Of a stretch of DNA of 41,500 nt, positions 18,139 to 30,018 are shown piece after piece. Made by a program: the position numbers and the translations under genes. The notes under the pieces were generated by a model that searched no databases, was not told the DNA's origin, and saw only the letters and a list, made by a program, of their open reading frames with translations. Numbering within the stretch: position 1 is the stretch's first letter; the number at the start of each line of letters is the position of its first letter. The stretch is from Mesostigma viride (taxonomy: Eukaryota > Streptophyta > Mesostigmatophyceae > Mesostigmatales > Mesostigmataceae). The stretch is from the NCBI GenBank assembly GCA_009746045.1, contig RPFO01000213.1:7360109-7401608 (forward strand), read 5' to 3'.

Positions 18139-20080
18139 GGCTGGTTGAAGTGCACTCGGCGTCCACACCCACTGGGAACGACTCCCAGTGGCGAGGGTCA
18201 GCGCGCACAAGCGGCGGCACTGCTTGTTGAGCTTGTAGGATGATGACCGCCCCTTAGCCAAGCAGCCCAACGCCGCGGTGGAGTCCACCAACCTCACCAC
18301 CCGCTTGCCTCGGTTTGCCAAGCTGCGCGCACTCCTCTCCACGCCCTTCACTGCAGCCCGCACCTCCTCTCGTTGATGTGCATCCCCGGATCCCGCCAAC
18401 GACTCCGGACCCCAACCCGCCATTGCTGGCTAGTGATTGCTTGTTGCGCCCGCGCGCTCAGTGGCCTAGGGCCAGCGTAGGCCACCTCACTTGGTATGAG
18501 CAAAGTCGGGTACCCCCGCACCTCTCGTGCCCTCGCCAGCTCCGTCACATCGCCCGGCTCCATGGTTGCGTACACGACACCTTGCCCGTAGGTGGACGCG
18601 TCAGATGCAACCACCTCACGGGCCAAAGGTGCGCTTCGGTCAACCCTTAGCATGGGAGCCAAGGCCAGGGCACACTCTAACTCCTCCCGCACCCCGGCCC
18701 ACAGCACCCAGGATCGCTGCCCCCACCCTTGCAGGCTGATGAATTTGAAACATTGCTGCCAAATGGACAAGCAGCTGCGGCTTAACATCTGCAGCCACAA
18801 CCACCGCCCCAAGACGGCAGCCAGCCCCTCGGCCGTAGCTCGGCCTCGAGTGAGTATAGCCTGCGTGTGGGCGATCACAAGGTTGAGCTGCTTGACCGTT
18901 GGTTCCAGCACGCCGTTCCGTCGGTGCACCACCCCTAGGGCTTCTAGCTCGTCCCCTTCCAGGCTCGCCATCTTAGTCTTCTCCTTAGACGGCACAAGGT
19001 TGTTAGGGAGGTAGCCTTCCTCAATAGCGCGCGTGATGAGCTGGTTCACCGCCTCGCAGGTCCGCCCGTTGCTGGCCACCAAGTCATCAATGGTGATGGA
19101 CAGCATGGGGGCAGGGGGGTTTTCCAGGTCAATCTGAAGCTCCCCGGCGCGCTCCTCCTTGTACTCGATGGCCAAGCGCAGTGGCTGGCCACACTCGTCG
19201 CGCACCAAGGTGAGCTCACCTGCGCTTGAGAGGTAGTTGACCTGGCGCCTCGGATCCAGGGCACCGGTCATGTAGAGCACCATCTCATGGATGGCCTCCC
19301 CCAGCGCCACCGCATGGGAATGTCCCATGGCCAGCACCTTGAGCACGGGCCACACCTTCCGCCTGGGCCCTGCCAGACCTACGCTAGTCGACCACACACT
19401 AGGAAGCCCTTGGTAGTCCCACCACCACTCGGGCACCTCGATGGAATAGTAGTATGACACGAGGTCGCTCTTGGCGCAGTAGCACCAGCCTTGATGTAGA
19501 CCTCCACGAGGATGCCCAGGTGGGGTAGCAGGATCTTGGGGGGGTCCACCCACAGCAGGTTGCCCAGCTTCCTGTTGACGATGAACCGAAGCTCACCCAC
19601 CCCCTTGGCCACTCCAAAGCAGCCATCCACCCACTTGGGCCGCCTCTCCCGGAACGCCACCATGCCCACGCCCGCTGCCCGGCTCATGAGCTTGCCCCAT
19701 TCAGCCATGGAGCATCCCCGGCTGGGCTTGGGCACATTCCAATACTTTGCGCTCGCCACGACCGCTGGCTTGATGCAGTTCTCTTCGCTGGCATATATCT
19801 CCCGCCAGCTCGGCCGCATAGCCAACAGGTCGAGCAGCCGTGCCTTCCCCGCCACCTCCGCCTTTGGTAGACTCACCGCGTCCGCGCGCAGTTGTTCATA
19901 CTTATTCTGCTTCCCATATATTGCATCAGCACCTTCTTGCTCCTGGCCTGTCGCAACGCCCCCTACGCGGCGACTGTGCCAGGTGCAGTGCCTCTTGACC
20001 CTCGCAAGGGCCTCCTCCCTCCCCTTAGAGCACGCCCCTCTAGGGTTAGGAGGAGGGTCTTGCCCCCCCCCCACAGCCAA
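18139..20080 (-). pseudogene. Reverse transcriptase and RNase H of the PAT-like element
   Basis: The RT palm is seen as LRFIVNRKLGN (about 19570), KSDLVSYYYSIEVPEWWWDY (about 19430) and a catalytic box SITIDDLVASN (about 19100). RNase H follows with VVASDASTYGQGVVYA (about 18610), REEVRA (about 18355) and RLVDSTAALGC (about 18280). DIRS-order elements carry this RT-RH-YR fusion. Frame changes near 19490 and 18400 break the reading frame. The N-terminal 90 residues (20080-19810) are basic and not assignable. Confidence 0.85.
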
Positions 20081-20234
20081 TTAAGCCAACGCACTACCTT
20101 GCATTGCAGTGTGTACTCGCGGTGGCGGCGCGTGGCACGCTGTCGCCGGCGTGCCGATCTCACCCTGCCCCACGCGGTGTACGCTGGCCTAAGTGGGTAT
20201 GGCAGCGGGAAAAGGGAGCGGTCCCGCTGGGATT

Positions 20235-21287
20235 CTATTTCCCTACTTGTTGAGCCTTGCTGAGCTTGTCCAAGAGGATGGCAGTTTGGAGAGCTGCCTT
20301 GACAGCCGGGGTGGCTGACAGTGCAGCCTCCTCCCCCAATGGCAGGAGGTGGCTGGCCACCTTCCACCCCCCCCCTCCTTGCCCTCCACCTGCAGCAAGG
20401 CCGCCACCACCCTCATTAGGTACTCCATGCCCACAAGCTCCCCGGCTGCTGAGCCCAGCTCCTTGAGAAGGGTGTCCATGGCCAATGCAATGTTCATGAC
20501 AATTTTCCTGTTCTCCATGTTCCGCCAATTTCCAGGCTTTACCGTCATGACCCACGACCGGATTCCCATCCCATTGTCGCTGGCGTCCTCCAACACCCCC
20601 GGCAGCACCCGCTCCGAAACCCGATATTTCACGCTCTTGGCTCGGCTTGGCAGCGCCACCCCTTTCGAGGCCTTGAAGTGGCTTCCCGCCCCCTCCATTC
20701 CTCCCAGCGCTGCCTTCAAACCTTGCATGAATTTCTCGGCTGCGACCTCCCCCTCCTCGTCCTCCTCGTCGTCCTGATTTTCGGTTTCCGGAGGTGCCCC
20801 AACGAATGTCGCCAACCTCGCCCTCATTTCCTTTCCGACAGCCCCCCCACCTGCCGAAACCTTGGCCGCGCCTTTCGGCTTGGCCATTTTTCGCTGCGCA
20901 GGTGTCGTTGGTGGCAGCGCCTGATCCTCCTCCTCGTCCGCCGCGAGATCTGCCACGGCCAGCAGTTTTGCCACCAACGTTCCGTTTGGGTCACGTGCGT
21001 CCAACACGTCGCCAACATCAACGTGATCGGCCAGCAACTGCACGACAGACTTCAGCTGGCTCGAGCTCCACGAGCTGGCGTCCGTCACCCAGTCCTCGGC
21101 ACCGAAGACCTGCTCGACTGCCCCCAGCCTCTGCGGGGCTGATGCACTTGGCGAGCAGAGTGGCGAGCTGCTTCTTTTTGGCGCTGAAGGCGACTGGCGC
21201 GTGACTGGCGGCAGCAGCCCGCGGTGTGGGCGTCCCGTCCTCCCCGCGCGCTGCCTGCCCTCCTGTAGCTTTGCGCCCCTTCGGCAT
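20235..21287 (-). pseudogene. Gag-like ORF of the PAT-like element
   Basis: The ATG at 21287 starts MPKGRKATGG. After about 50 codons the frame changes near 21120 into a segment with WSSSQLKSVVQLLADHVDVG, an acidic patch (DDEEDEEG) and a helical region (ENRKIVMNIALAMDTLL). A second slip in a G-rich run near 20370 leads to the C-terminus ATPAVKAALQTAILLDKLSK, which stops at 20235. No zinc knuckle is present, as in other DIRS-order gags. The assignment rests on position and composition. Confidence 0.65.
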
Positions 21288-21374
21288 TGCTGCTCAGGGC
21301 CAAAAATGGCTCCGACAGTACAGGTTCGTCAAACCAGAGGTTCGTTTCCCCTGGCTTGCTGTCGCCGCCCTCGT

Positions 21375-21811
21375 GAAAAGAAAAGAGGCCGACCTTAGCT
21401 AGGTGGGTTTGTTTTTGTCTTTATTGCGTGTCATGCGGACTTGGCCCGGACGGCATTTTTTCGCCACGCAAATGTTGCGTCTGAACAAATCACGCAATGT
21501 GGCGTTCTAATTGCCGGCAGCTTACGTAAGGCTGCCGGGGCAATGAGGTCACATATTGCGTGAGAGAAAGAATCTAGATCTAGTTAATCACTAGTAACAC
21601 CATTAACAAAGAAACCTAGACAGTGGCAGGTTTGTATCTCAACGTAGCTCCTGCCACCTGGCCAAGAAAAACTGGCCAAAGCTTTGGCCACGACCGATCC
21701 GGATCAGGCCGCACCGGCCTCAAAAAGGTATGTCACGTGAACCCTATAACCTAGCTATAGCGGCTACTCTTCCATCTCACTATAAAGAAACTATGAACAG
21801 AGAACCACGAT
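21375..21811 (-). repeat. A1 split direct repeat (5' end of the PAT-like element)
   Basis: It matches 16475-16907 with few differences, including both hairpins. It ends ACCACGAT at the outer edge, the same junction that leads into B1 in the internal copy. Confidence 0.85.
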
Positions 21812-21899
21812 AATCTTACAACAACATATAACTATAAAATTCAAATATGGGCATAGTCACCATATTTCCATTAGGGTTAGCATGCCAAGTTTCACGCAC

Positions 21900-21983
21900 C
21901 AGGCTAGCCGAGGATGGGCAAAAGCTGAGCACTGCAAATGGAGCCTCCTCGATATATACGTCCGGCCCTCCCAAGTTGGCAAC
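21900..21983 (-). CDS. Exon: beta-helix coil
   Basis: The exon is 84 bp (28 codons), phase 0 on both sides, between CATCAG (21984-21989) and donor GTGCGT (21894-21899). The product includes VANLGGPDVYIEE and FAVLSFC. It continues the 'N-x-A-x-x-GG-x-x-Y-V/I' turn and strand pattern of the previous exon and makes one further coil. Right-handed parallel beta-helices of this type act outside the cell as adhesins, wall proteins or polysaccharide-binding proteins. No catalytic residues are visible. Confidence 0.68.
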
Positions 21984-22769
21984 CTGATGGGTGGAATCCA
22001 CACACACCACATATAATTACGTTGAGGTTGCAGGCAGACAGACAATCAGGGACCTCACAGCCAGCAGGTAGCCTTCTCACCGCGCATGTAAGGACTGCCT
22101 GGTATTAGAGAGCAGTTTACATTCTGGCCACGCACGAATAACGGAACTGCCTGGTGAAAGCTCATCAGTCTCCAGTGCATAGGTACCTTCCTTTGTGCAT
22201 GTCCCGAATCAACCATGCATGACAAGGTTGTTTAGAATGCTATCCAACGTCCGGACTAGCCAACAATAGAAATAACGTCAGCGGGTAAGAACCGTCATTT
22301 TAAGTTAACCTGTCTACGTCAAATTGTTGAGCATTTACTTGTCATAATGACCATGTACACGGCTCAAGATTCCAGTATTTTGTTTGATAGCTGTAAATAT
22401 TGGTTATTTTGCGGTGAAAAAAGCTGAGAATGCGCAGCCTTGCATAAACCAAACTAGCTGGAAGGGACCATGACCATGGGAATCAAGTACTGCATACTGT
22501 CACATGAAGGACCCTGCTTTGGTACCTGGGACGAGTATGTTGTAATGTTATCTAGTACTTGTCATCGAGACTGTCACTGTGACATGCTGCTAAGATAAAC
22601 CTGGATTAAAGAGAAGACTTGGATCTCTGGGTTCACACGGATAATCCTACTGACTATATATCAAATTAAGTTATCAACAGGGCCATGTGTAAGAAAAAAA
22701 CTAAACAGGCTTTTGGGCATCACGCGATGGAGGTAATAAAATACACAGTCAGTTGCAGCAAGGCCTCAC
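21984..22769 (-). other. Intron
   Basis: This is the intron between two phase-0 helix exons. No repeats or other genes were noticed. Confidence 0.55.
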
Positions 22770-22838
22770 GTTCTGGGAGAATGTTGGGAAGTAGAGTTCC
22801 ATCTGGCCTCCCGTTGCGACATAGATTGCACCCCCTCT
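22770..22838 (-). CDS. Exon: beta-helix coil
   Basis: The exon is 69 bp (23 codons), phase 0 on both sides, between CTTGCAG (22839-22845) and GTGAGG (22764-22769). The product starts RGGAIYVATGG and continues MELYFPTFSQN. The 'GGAIYV' strand followed by 'F-x-x-N' is diagnostic of this beta-helix family and directly continues the NRAT end of the exon at 24065-24145. Confidence 0.72.
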
Positions 22839-24064
22839 CTGCAAGCACACATGCCAGCGGCACCATGCATAAGCATCGAGCACACATGTTCGCCTCGTAA
22901 GTTCACCAATGGCTGGGCGCCAGCACCTCTGAAAATGGCCATGCTTGGTTATAGGTCCATTGAATATTACTGTGACAGCCAGGTGGGTAAATGAGTGAGT
23001 AGTAAATGAGCATGTGTGTGCGCATATGTTGGATGGGTCGGGTGGGGGATCCGGAGAAACTTCTTCTGTGCCGAGGGGGAGATGCAGGTGCAGGCAGTGT
23101 GTACTTGCTTAGGTAAGCGGATTAGGGATACTGAGGATCTTCAAGGCGTGACGCAGGGAACATGAGTGCCAGCCAGGCCGGCCCAGAGGTGAGAGCCAGC
23201 AATTCAGGGTTTAATTTTTGAGTCGGGTGAGCTCAACCAAAATCCAGGACACTTCCGTGTCAAAACCCTGCACATACCTACATCTCAGCAGGCAGTCCCC
23301 AGCCAGCACTTAGTACTCCCATTTCACTTGTCGTCTAGCAACAGCCCCAATCCCATGGACATGCCTGCCATGATCATAGATGGCTTCTCAGCGCAGCCAT
23401 GATGGCATGCAGAACCAAGTGTCCTGATGCACTTCAGTGAGCTTATATGCTGCGTGGAGCAACTAGAACTCAAATTGACGTTAGGGGTCGTCGAAAAACA
23501 ACACTACAACAGTCAGTTGTTTGGTAAACGTAGCACGCATGTGCGTGTATGGCGCAGGTGAACTGCAACATGTAACACGCCACCTGGTAAAGAACTTCGC
23601 CCATCCCATGCTCTGAAAACCTATTACAGTCTGGCGGACGATCTAAAATGCTGGTTGATAAGTCTTGGGGCAAGAGATTGCCGGCTGATGACTTGTTAGG
23701 TAATAGATGGATGGTTGGGTGATAGTTTGCTGACTGGCTGTGGGTCGGCTCCTGGCTAGCCTGGGCAGTTTCCTGTCAGCCCCCAAGTCTGGCATGTAGC
23801 GTGAAGTTCTAATGGCAGCGCCATGCACTTGACGCAGGGCTGTTTAATGCCAACAACAGATAGCCTATACACGGTAGTACCGCCTGCCTATGTGTATGAG
23901 CCCCTTGACCCCCAAGTCGTCCTCGAACCCCTTGCAAGCTCAAGATAGATCTCATGACCCATCACACGTACATGCTGTGTGCTGTGTCAGTGCTAGACGG
24001 ACCGTGAGGAATCCGTTAGGTACTTAGTGGGTGGAACTGTTTGAGACCTCAGGCTCGCACGCAC
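22839..24064 (-). other. Intron
   Basis: No repeats or exons were recognised. Open frames on either strand are short and look random. Confidence 0.55.
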
Positions 24065-24145
24065 CGTGGCACGGTTGCTTGAGAATGCACAGCTGTGGCA
24101 GGCGAAGGAGCCAAAGTTGAGGTGTACCGCAGCGCCGTTAGACGC
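24065..24145 (-). CDS. Exon: beta-helix coil
   Basis: The exon is 81 bp (27 codons), phase 0 on both sides, between TTCCAAAG (24146-24153) and GTGCGT (24059-24064). The product contains NGAAVHLNFGSFACHSCAF followed by SSNRAT. Its Cys spacing and ending closely parallel those of the exon at 29039-29116 (CTNCGFFNNRA), which supports both as coils of one helix. Confidence 0.72.
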
Positions 24146-24887
<742 letters not shown>

Positions 24888-24888
24888 G

Positions 24889-25017
24889 AGTTAGCTGAGA
24901 TACCTAGCTGAGATACCTCGAGGCTGAATAACGGAGACTGAATAACTCCGGTCACATTGTGTGTTCCCCCTGTGTGGCTCCGGCCACAAGTCAGCCTCGA
25001 GGTATCTCAGCTAACTA
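24889..25017. repeat. Inverted repeat between the GA tract and the satellite
   Basis: The left arm AGCTGAGATACCTCGAGGCT (within 24905-24928) is complementary to the right arm at 24992-25016 (starting TCAGCCTCGAGG). The loop is about 63 bp and has its own short repeat (CTGAATAAC). An extra direct copy of the arm tip (TTAGCTGAGATAC) sits at 24890. Confidence 0.85.
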
Positions 25018-25059
25018 AGGGCGAAGGGGGCAAAGGGGCAAAGAAATGGGTAAAGAAAT

Positions 25060-26590
25060 GGGCCAACGGGGCCAAAGGGGCCAAAGGGGCCAAAGGGGCC
25101 AAAGGGGCCAAAGGGGCCAAAGGGGCCAAAGGGACCAAAGGGGCCAAAGGGGCCCAAGGGGCCAAAGGGGCCAAAGGGGCCAAAGGGGCCAAAGGGGCCA
25201 AAGGGGCCAAAGAAGGGGCCAAAGGGGCCAAAGGGGCCAAAGGGGCCAAAGAGGCCAAAGGGGTCAAAGGGGCCACTGAGACGGGGCCAAGGGGCCAAGG
25301 GGCCAAGGGGCCAAGGGGCCAAGGGGCCAAGGGGCCAAGGGGCCAAGGGGCCAAAGGGGCCAAGGGGCCAAGGGGCCAAGGGGCCAAGGGGCCAAGGGGC
25401 CAAGGGGCCAAGGGGCCAAGGGGCCAAGGGGCCAAGGGGCCAAGGGGCCAAGGGGCCAAGGGGCCAAGGGGCCAAGGGGCCAAGGGGCCAAGGGGCCAAG
25501 GGGCCAAGGGGCCAAGGGGCCAAGGGGCCAAGGGGCCAAGGGGCCAAGGGGCCAAGGGGCCAAGAAGGGTCCAACAAGGGTCCAACAAGGGGCCAAGGGG
25601 CCAAGGGGCCAAGAAGGGTCCAACAAGGGTCCAACAAGGGGCCAAGGGGCCAAGGGGCCAACAAGGGTCCAACAAGGGTCCAACAAGGGTCCAACAAGGG
25701 TCCAACAAGAGTCCAACAAGGGTCCAACGGTCCAACGGTCCAAGGGTCCAAGGGTCCGAGGGTCCAAGGGTCCAAGGGTCCAAGGGTCCAAGGGTCCAAG
25801 GGTCCAAGGGTCCAAGGGTCCAAGGGTCCAAGGGTCCAAGGGTCCAAGGGTCCAAGGGTCCAAGAGTCCAAGGTCCAAGGGTCCAAGGGTCCAAGGGTCC
25901 AAGGGTCCAAGGGTCCAAGGGTCCAAGGGTCCAAGGGTCCAAGGGTCCAAGGGTCCAAGGGTCCAAGGGTCCAAGGGTCCAAGGGTCCAAGGGTCCAAGG
26001 GTCCAAGGGTCCAAGGGTCCAAGGGTCCAAGGGTCCAAGGGTCCAAGGGTCCAAGGGTCCAAGGGTCCAAGGGTCCCAGGGTCCAAGGATCCAAGGGTCC
26101 AAGGGTCCAAGGGTCCAAGGGTCCAAGGGTCCAAGGGTCCAAGGGTCCAAGGGTCCAAGGGTCCAAGGGTCCAAGGGTCCAAGGGTCCAAGGGTCCAAGG
26201 GTCCAAGGGTCCAAGGGTCCAAGGGTCCAAGGGTCCAAGGGTCCAAGGGTCCAAGGGTCCAAGGGTCCAAGGGTCCAAGGGTCCAAGGGTCCAAGGGTCC
26301 AAGAGTCCAAGGTCCAAGGGTCCAAGGGTCCAAGGGTCCAAGGGTCCAAGGGTCCAAGGGTCCAAGGGTCCAAGGGTCCAAGGGTCCAAGGGTCCAAGGG
26401 TCCAAGGGTCCAAGGGTCCAAGGGTCCAAGGGTCCAAGGGTCCAAGGGTCCAAGGGTCCAAGGGTCCAAGGGTCCAAGGGTCCAAGGGTCCAAGGGTCCA
26501 AGGGTCCAAGGGTCCAAGGGTCCAAGGGTCCAAGGGTCCAAGGGTCCCAGGGTCCATGGATCCAAGGGTCCAAGGGTCCAAGGGGCCAGT
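25060..26590. repeat. Compound 9-bp satellite (GGGGCCAAA, GGGGCCAAG, GGGTCCAAG)
   Basis: Consecutive blocks are GGGGCCAAA (about 25064-25270), GGGGCCAAG (about 25287-25564), a 12-bp variant AAGGGTCCAACA (about 25565-25735) and GGGTCCAAG (about 25736-26590). Two embedded variants with a missing base pair (GAGTCCAAGGTCC) near 25865 and 26302, and two GGGTCCCAGGGTCCA variants near 26075 and 26545, lie about 440-470 bp apart. This suggests a higher-order unit amplified once. Because the unit is divisible by three, every frame stays open, which produces spurious proteins of more than 500 residues. Confidence 0.95.
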
Positions 26591-26659
26591 TGGGGCCAAG
26601 GGGCCAAGGGGTGGTTGGAGAAGGGCCGAAGGGGCGAAGGGGCGAAGGGGCGAAGGGGT

Positions 26660-28322
26660 GAGGGGGTGAGGGGTTCAAGGGGCTGAGGGGTTGAGGGGTT
26701 GAGGGGGTGAGAGGTTGAGGGGTTGAGGGGTTGAGGGGTTGAGGGGTTGAGGGGTTGAGGGGTTGAGGAGTTGAGGGGTTGAGGGGTTGAGGGGTTGAGG
26801 GGTTGAGGGGTTGAGGGGTTGAGGGGTTGAGGGGTTGAGGGGTTGAGGGGTTGAGGGGTGTAGGGGTGTAGAGGTTGAGGGGTTGAGGGGTGTAGGGGTT
26901 GAGGGGTTGAGGGGTTGAGGGGTGTAGGGGTTGAGGGGTTGAGGGGTGTAGTAGGGGTGTAGGGGTTGAGGGGTTGAGGGGTGTAGGGTTGTAGGGGTTG
27001 AGGGGTTGAGGGGTTGAGGGGTTGAGGGGTTGAGGGGTTGAGGGGTTGAGGGGTGTAGGGGTGTAGGGGTGTAGGGGTGTAGGGGTGTAGGGGTGTAGGG
27101 GTGTAGGGGTGTAGGGGTGTAGGGGTTGAGGGGTTGAGGGGGTGAGAGGTTGAGGGGTTGAGGGGTTGAGGGGTGTAGGGGTTGAGGGGTTGAGGGGTGT
27201 AGGGGTGCACGGGTGTAGGGGTGTAGGGGTGTAGGGGTTGAGGGGTTGAGGGGTGTAGGGGTTGAGGGGTGTAGGGGTTGAGGGGTGTAGGGGTGTAGGG
27301 GTGTAGGGGTGTAGGGGTGTAGGGGTGTAGGGGTGTAGGGGTGTAGGGGTGTAGGGGTGTAGGGTGTAGGGTGTAGGGGTGTAGGGGTGTAGGGGTGTAG
27401 GGGTGTAGGGGTGTAGGGGTGTAGGGGTGTAGGGGTGTAGGGGTGTAGGGGTGTAGGGGTGTAGGGGTGTAGGGGTGTAGGGGTGTAGGGGTGTAGGGTG
27501 TAGGGGTGTAGGGGTGTAGGGGTTGAGGGTTGAGGGGTTGAGGGGTTGAGGGGTTGAGGGGTTGAGGGGTTGAGGGGTTGAGGGGCTGAGGGGTTGAGGG
27601 GTTGAGGGTTGAGGGGTTGAGGGGTTGAGGGGTTGAGGGGTTGAGGGGTTGAGGGGTTGAGGGGTTGAGGGTTGAGGGTTGAGGGGTTGAGGGGTGTAGG
27701 GGTTGAGGGGTGTAGGGGTTGAGGGTTGAGGGGTTGAGTGAGGGGTTGAGGGGTTGAGGGGTTGAGGGGTTGAGGGGTTGAGGGGTTGAGGGGTTGAGGG
27801 GTGTAGGGGTTGAGGGTTTGAGGGGTTGAGGGGTGAGAGGTTGAGGGGTTGAGGGGTTGAGGGGTTGAGGGGTTGAGGGGTGTAGGGGTGTAGGGTGTAG
27901 GGTTGAGGGGTTGAGGGGTGTAGGGGTGTAGGGGTGTAGGGGTTGAGGGGTTGAGGGGTGTAGGGGTTGAGGAGTTGAGGGTTGAGGGGTGTAGGGGTGT
28001 AGGGGTGTAGGGGTTGAGGGTTGAGGGGTGTAGGGGTGTAGGGGTTGAGGGGTTGAGGGGTGTAGGGGTTGAGGGTGTAGGGGTGTAGGGGTTGAGGGTT
28101 GAGGGGTGTAGGGGTGTAGGGGTGTATGTAGGGTGTAGGGGTGTAGGGGTTGAGGGGTTGAGGGGTTGAGGGGTTGAGGGGTTGAGGGGTTGAGGGGTGT
28201 AGGGGTGTAGGGGTTGAGGGGTTGAGGGGTTGAGGGGTTGAGGGGTTGAGGGGTTGAGGGGTGTAGGGGTGTAGGGGTTGAGGGGTTGAGGGGTTGAGGG
28301 ATTGAGGGGTTGAGGGGTTGAG
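26660..28322. repeat. 8-bp G-rich satellite (GGGGTTGA / GGGGTGTA), about 1.66 kb
   Basis: Two 8-bp units, GGGGTTGA and GGGGTGTA, alternate in irregular blocks of up to about 15 copies, with occasional 7-bp units. The length and G-strand bias resemble telomeric repeats, but the sequence is not the plant TTTAGGG or Chlamydomonas TTTTAGGG type. The plus strand has strong G-quadruplex potential. It sits in an intron where the transcribed RNA would be C-rich. Confidence 0.95.
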
Positions 28323-29038
28323 AACGGGAAAGGGAGCGAGGGAGCGAGGGGTGGGGCGGGGGTGGAGGGGGGAACTACGGCTTCGTAAAAAGGGTCAACT
28401 GGTTCTCGTTGGAGGGGGGTAGGGGGTAGGGGGGTAGGGGGAGGGGGCCGGGGGGGAGGGGGGGGGAGATGGGAGGGGAGATGGGAGGGGGAGCATGCAA
28501 GGGGGCCAAGGGGGAAAAGGGGGAAGGGGGGAGAAAATCAATAAGACAAAGAAGACTGAGGGCCTAGAATCACAAGGGCTTAAATGATGGGAAACACAGG
28601 AATTGGCCAGAAAATTGCATCGCCCCCCCCCCCTTCAAAGATAACTCATCAAGGATCATTGCATCCATGGTCACTTTAAAGTCCAATATAACTAATCCAA
28701 TCCATGGGAAGTGGCATCAAGGGGAGATTAATTTGTCCCACTGACCCAACGATTACATGGATTAGCAGGGTTGTCACAGTTTAAAATGCGGATAAGATTA
28801 TCACATTTAGAAACTGCAGATACAGCGATATGAAGACAGCATACAGAGCTAGAGAACTCAGAATTAATAGGGACAGTATGTAGCACGGCACTCAAGTGCT
28901 TCCCCTTGTTGATGAAGTTGAGCTTGGACATGCCTGTAACTGTACCGGTATGATACCAAAATTGCACTGGCATGTGCTACAACTTGTGGCATTGACTGGC
29001 GACAAGAGGGCCCTAGCTCACTCTGCAGCACAGCTCAC
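28323..29038 (-). other. Intron part right of the satellite
   Basis: The first 200 bp are G-rich with GGGAGATGGGAGG repeats, and a run of 11 C lies near 28625. A minus-strand open segment at 28875-28933 (SKLNFINKGKHLSAVLHT) looks like a helix coil, but its phase and donor do not fit, so it is not called. Confidence 0.45.
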
Positions 29039-29116
29039 CGCCCGATTGTTGAAAAATCCACAGTTTGTGCAGGTCACCGCGCATCCGGTCCCTTCGATGG
29101 TGAACGCTCCACTTTC
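29039..29116 (-). CDS. Exon: beta-helix coil
   Basis: The exon is 78 bp (26 codons), phase 0 on both sides, between CATGCAG (29117-29123) and GTGAGC (29033-29038). The product contains SGAFTIEGTGCAVTCTNCGF and ends FNNRA. A second in-frame GTGAGC at 29016-29021 would add five residues and a base; the first donor is chosen because it ends the exon at the same structural point as the exon at 24065-24145. Confidence 0.7.
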
Positions 29117-29922
29117 CTGCATGCTCAACAGTGCATGCAGGGAGAGTGCAGCAGGGGGCATTGGCCATTCCATCAAAACATACGCATCACGTTATCCCAT
29201 TATGACCAGTTAGAACAGCCTCACCGCAGAGGCAGGCACATCCCACTACGGTGCCATACACTGTACTGGCCTTCGATTGCTGGGTCATCATTTGGAGTCT
29301 ACATTCATTACTTGGCATGGCCTCCCACAGTACATAACTACTAGTCGGCCTAACTCGAGATCTGCCAGTGGCTTCTCCAAGGCTCGACTTTAAAACTCAA
29401 TTTCAAAGCGGCCGGACGCATGCGTGTCGGACCGATGCCTCCAAAAAAGATAGAGCCTGAGAGTTTCGAAATACCACAGCACTGCGTCCGGCCAAACCAA
29501 CAAAAGAATGATCTTCAACAGCTCGCTGTCCCTAAGGAAACTATCGTGTCGATGAACAGCCGACAACATGAGCTCGAGCCCGTTCACCCCGTATTCGCTG
29601 TCAGGCATAAAAAGGCACTTACTGCAGAAAATTCGGAAAAAGAAGCATCCGTAACCTGCAATTGAGTGCTACCAACGCCGCTGCATCGGACCGCCCCATG
29701 GCTCTGCAGGAAGGCAATTATGCGGAGCATCATACACAAAAAGCCATGTCGCATTCAATCGCGACTTGCGAATCATCTTATCGGATGGAAGAATATTGTG
29801 AACATGCTAACAGGCACAGGGAGGAGTCAGAGGAGGAAACATTACTAAATACTAAGACAGGAAAATATAGTCGTAGAAGTAGCAATGGTATATTACAAGT
29901 ACTGGTAGTACTGCAAAAACAG
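29117..29922 (-). other. Intron
   Basis: No gene is supported. The plus-strand open frame at 29420-29665 has no recognisable motif. Confidence 0.5.
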
Positions 29923-30018
29923 AAGTAGAAAAGCAAAGGCAGCAGGATAAGCATGCAGTAAGTTTAGTGGAAGTAGAAAAGCAAAGGCAGCAGGATAAGC
30001 ATGCAGTAAGTTTAGTGG
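29923..30018. repeat. 48-bp perfect tandem duplication
   Basis: AAGTAGAAAAGCAAAGGCAG and the following 28 bp occur at 29923-29970 and again at 29971-30018 without a difference. The second copy runs directly into the GTG tract. Confidence 0.95.

Larger units (their letters stand above)
16352..21811 (-). mobile_element. PAT/Kangaroo-like (DIRS order) tyrosine-recombinase retrotransposon, decayed
   Basis: In the minus orientation the order is A1 (21811-21375), gag, RT/RNase H, tyrosine recombinase, B1 (17010-16908), A2 (16907-16475), B2 (16474 to about 16374). A1 matches A2 over about 435 bp and B1 matches B2 over about 100 bp. This A1-ORFs-B1A2B2 arrangement of split direct repeats defines the PAT and Ngaro groups, and replication is thought to go through a circular DNA inserted by the recombinase without target duplication. 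At least six frameshifts or stops break the three ORFs, so this copy is dead. A partial duplicate of the B2 end (TTCTATTACCCGTGGAACTC, 16349-16368) lies at the left border. Confidence 0.88.

Noticed and set aside
17240-21204. Plus-strand open frames of 100-190 codons
   Set aside because: They are antisense shadows of the GC-rich recombinase, RT and gag sequences of the PAT-like element.
25007-27210. Open frames of 530-648 codons on both strands (repeating GSKGPRVQ, LDPWTLGP and similar)
   Set aside because: They arise from 9-bp tandem repeats, which stay open in every frame. There is no non-repetitive coding segment.
28875-28933. Helix-like minus-strand segment (SKLNFINKGKHLSAVLHT)
   Set aside because: It needs phase 1 between two phase-0 exons and has a poor donor, whereas the exons at 29039 and 24145 join well without it.
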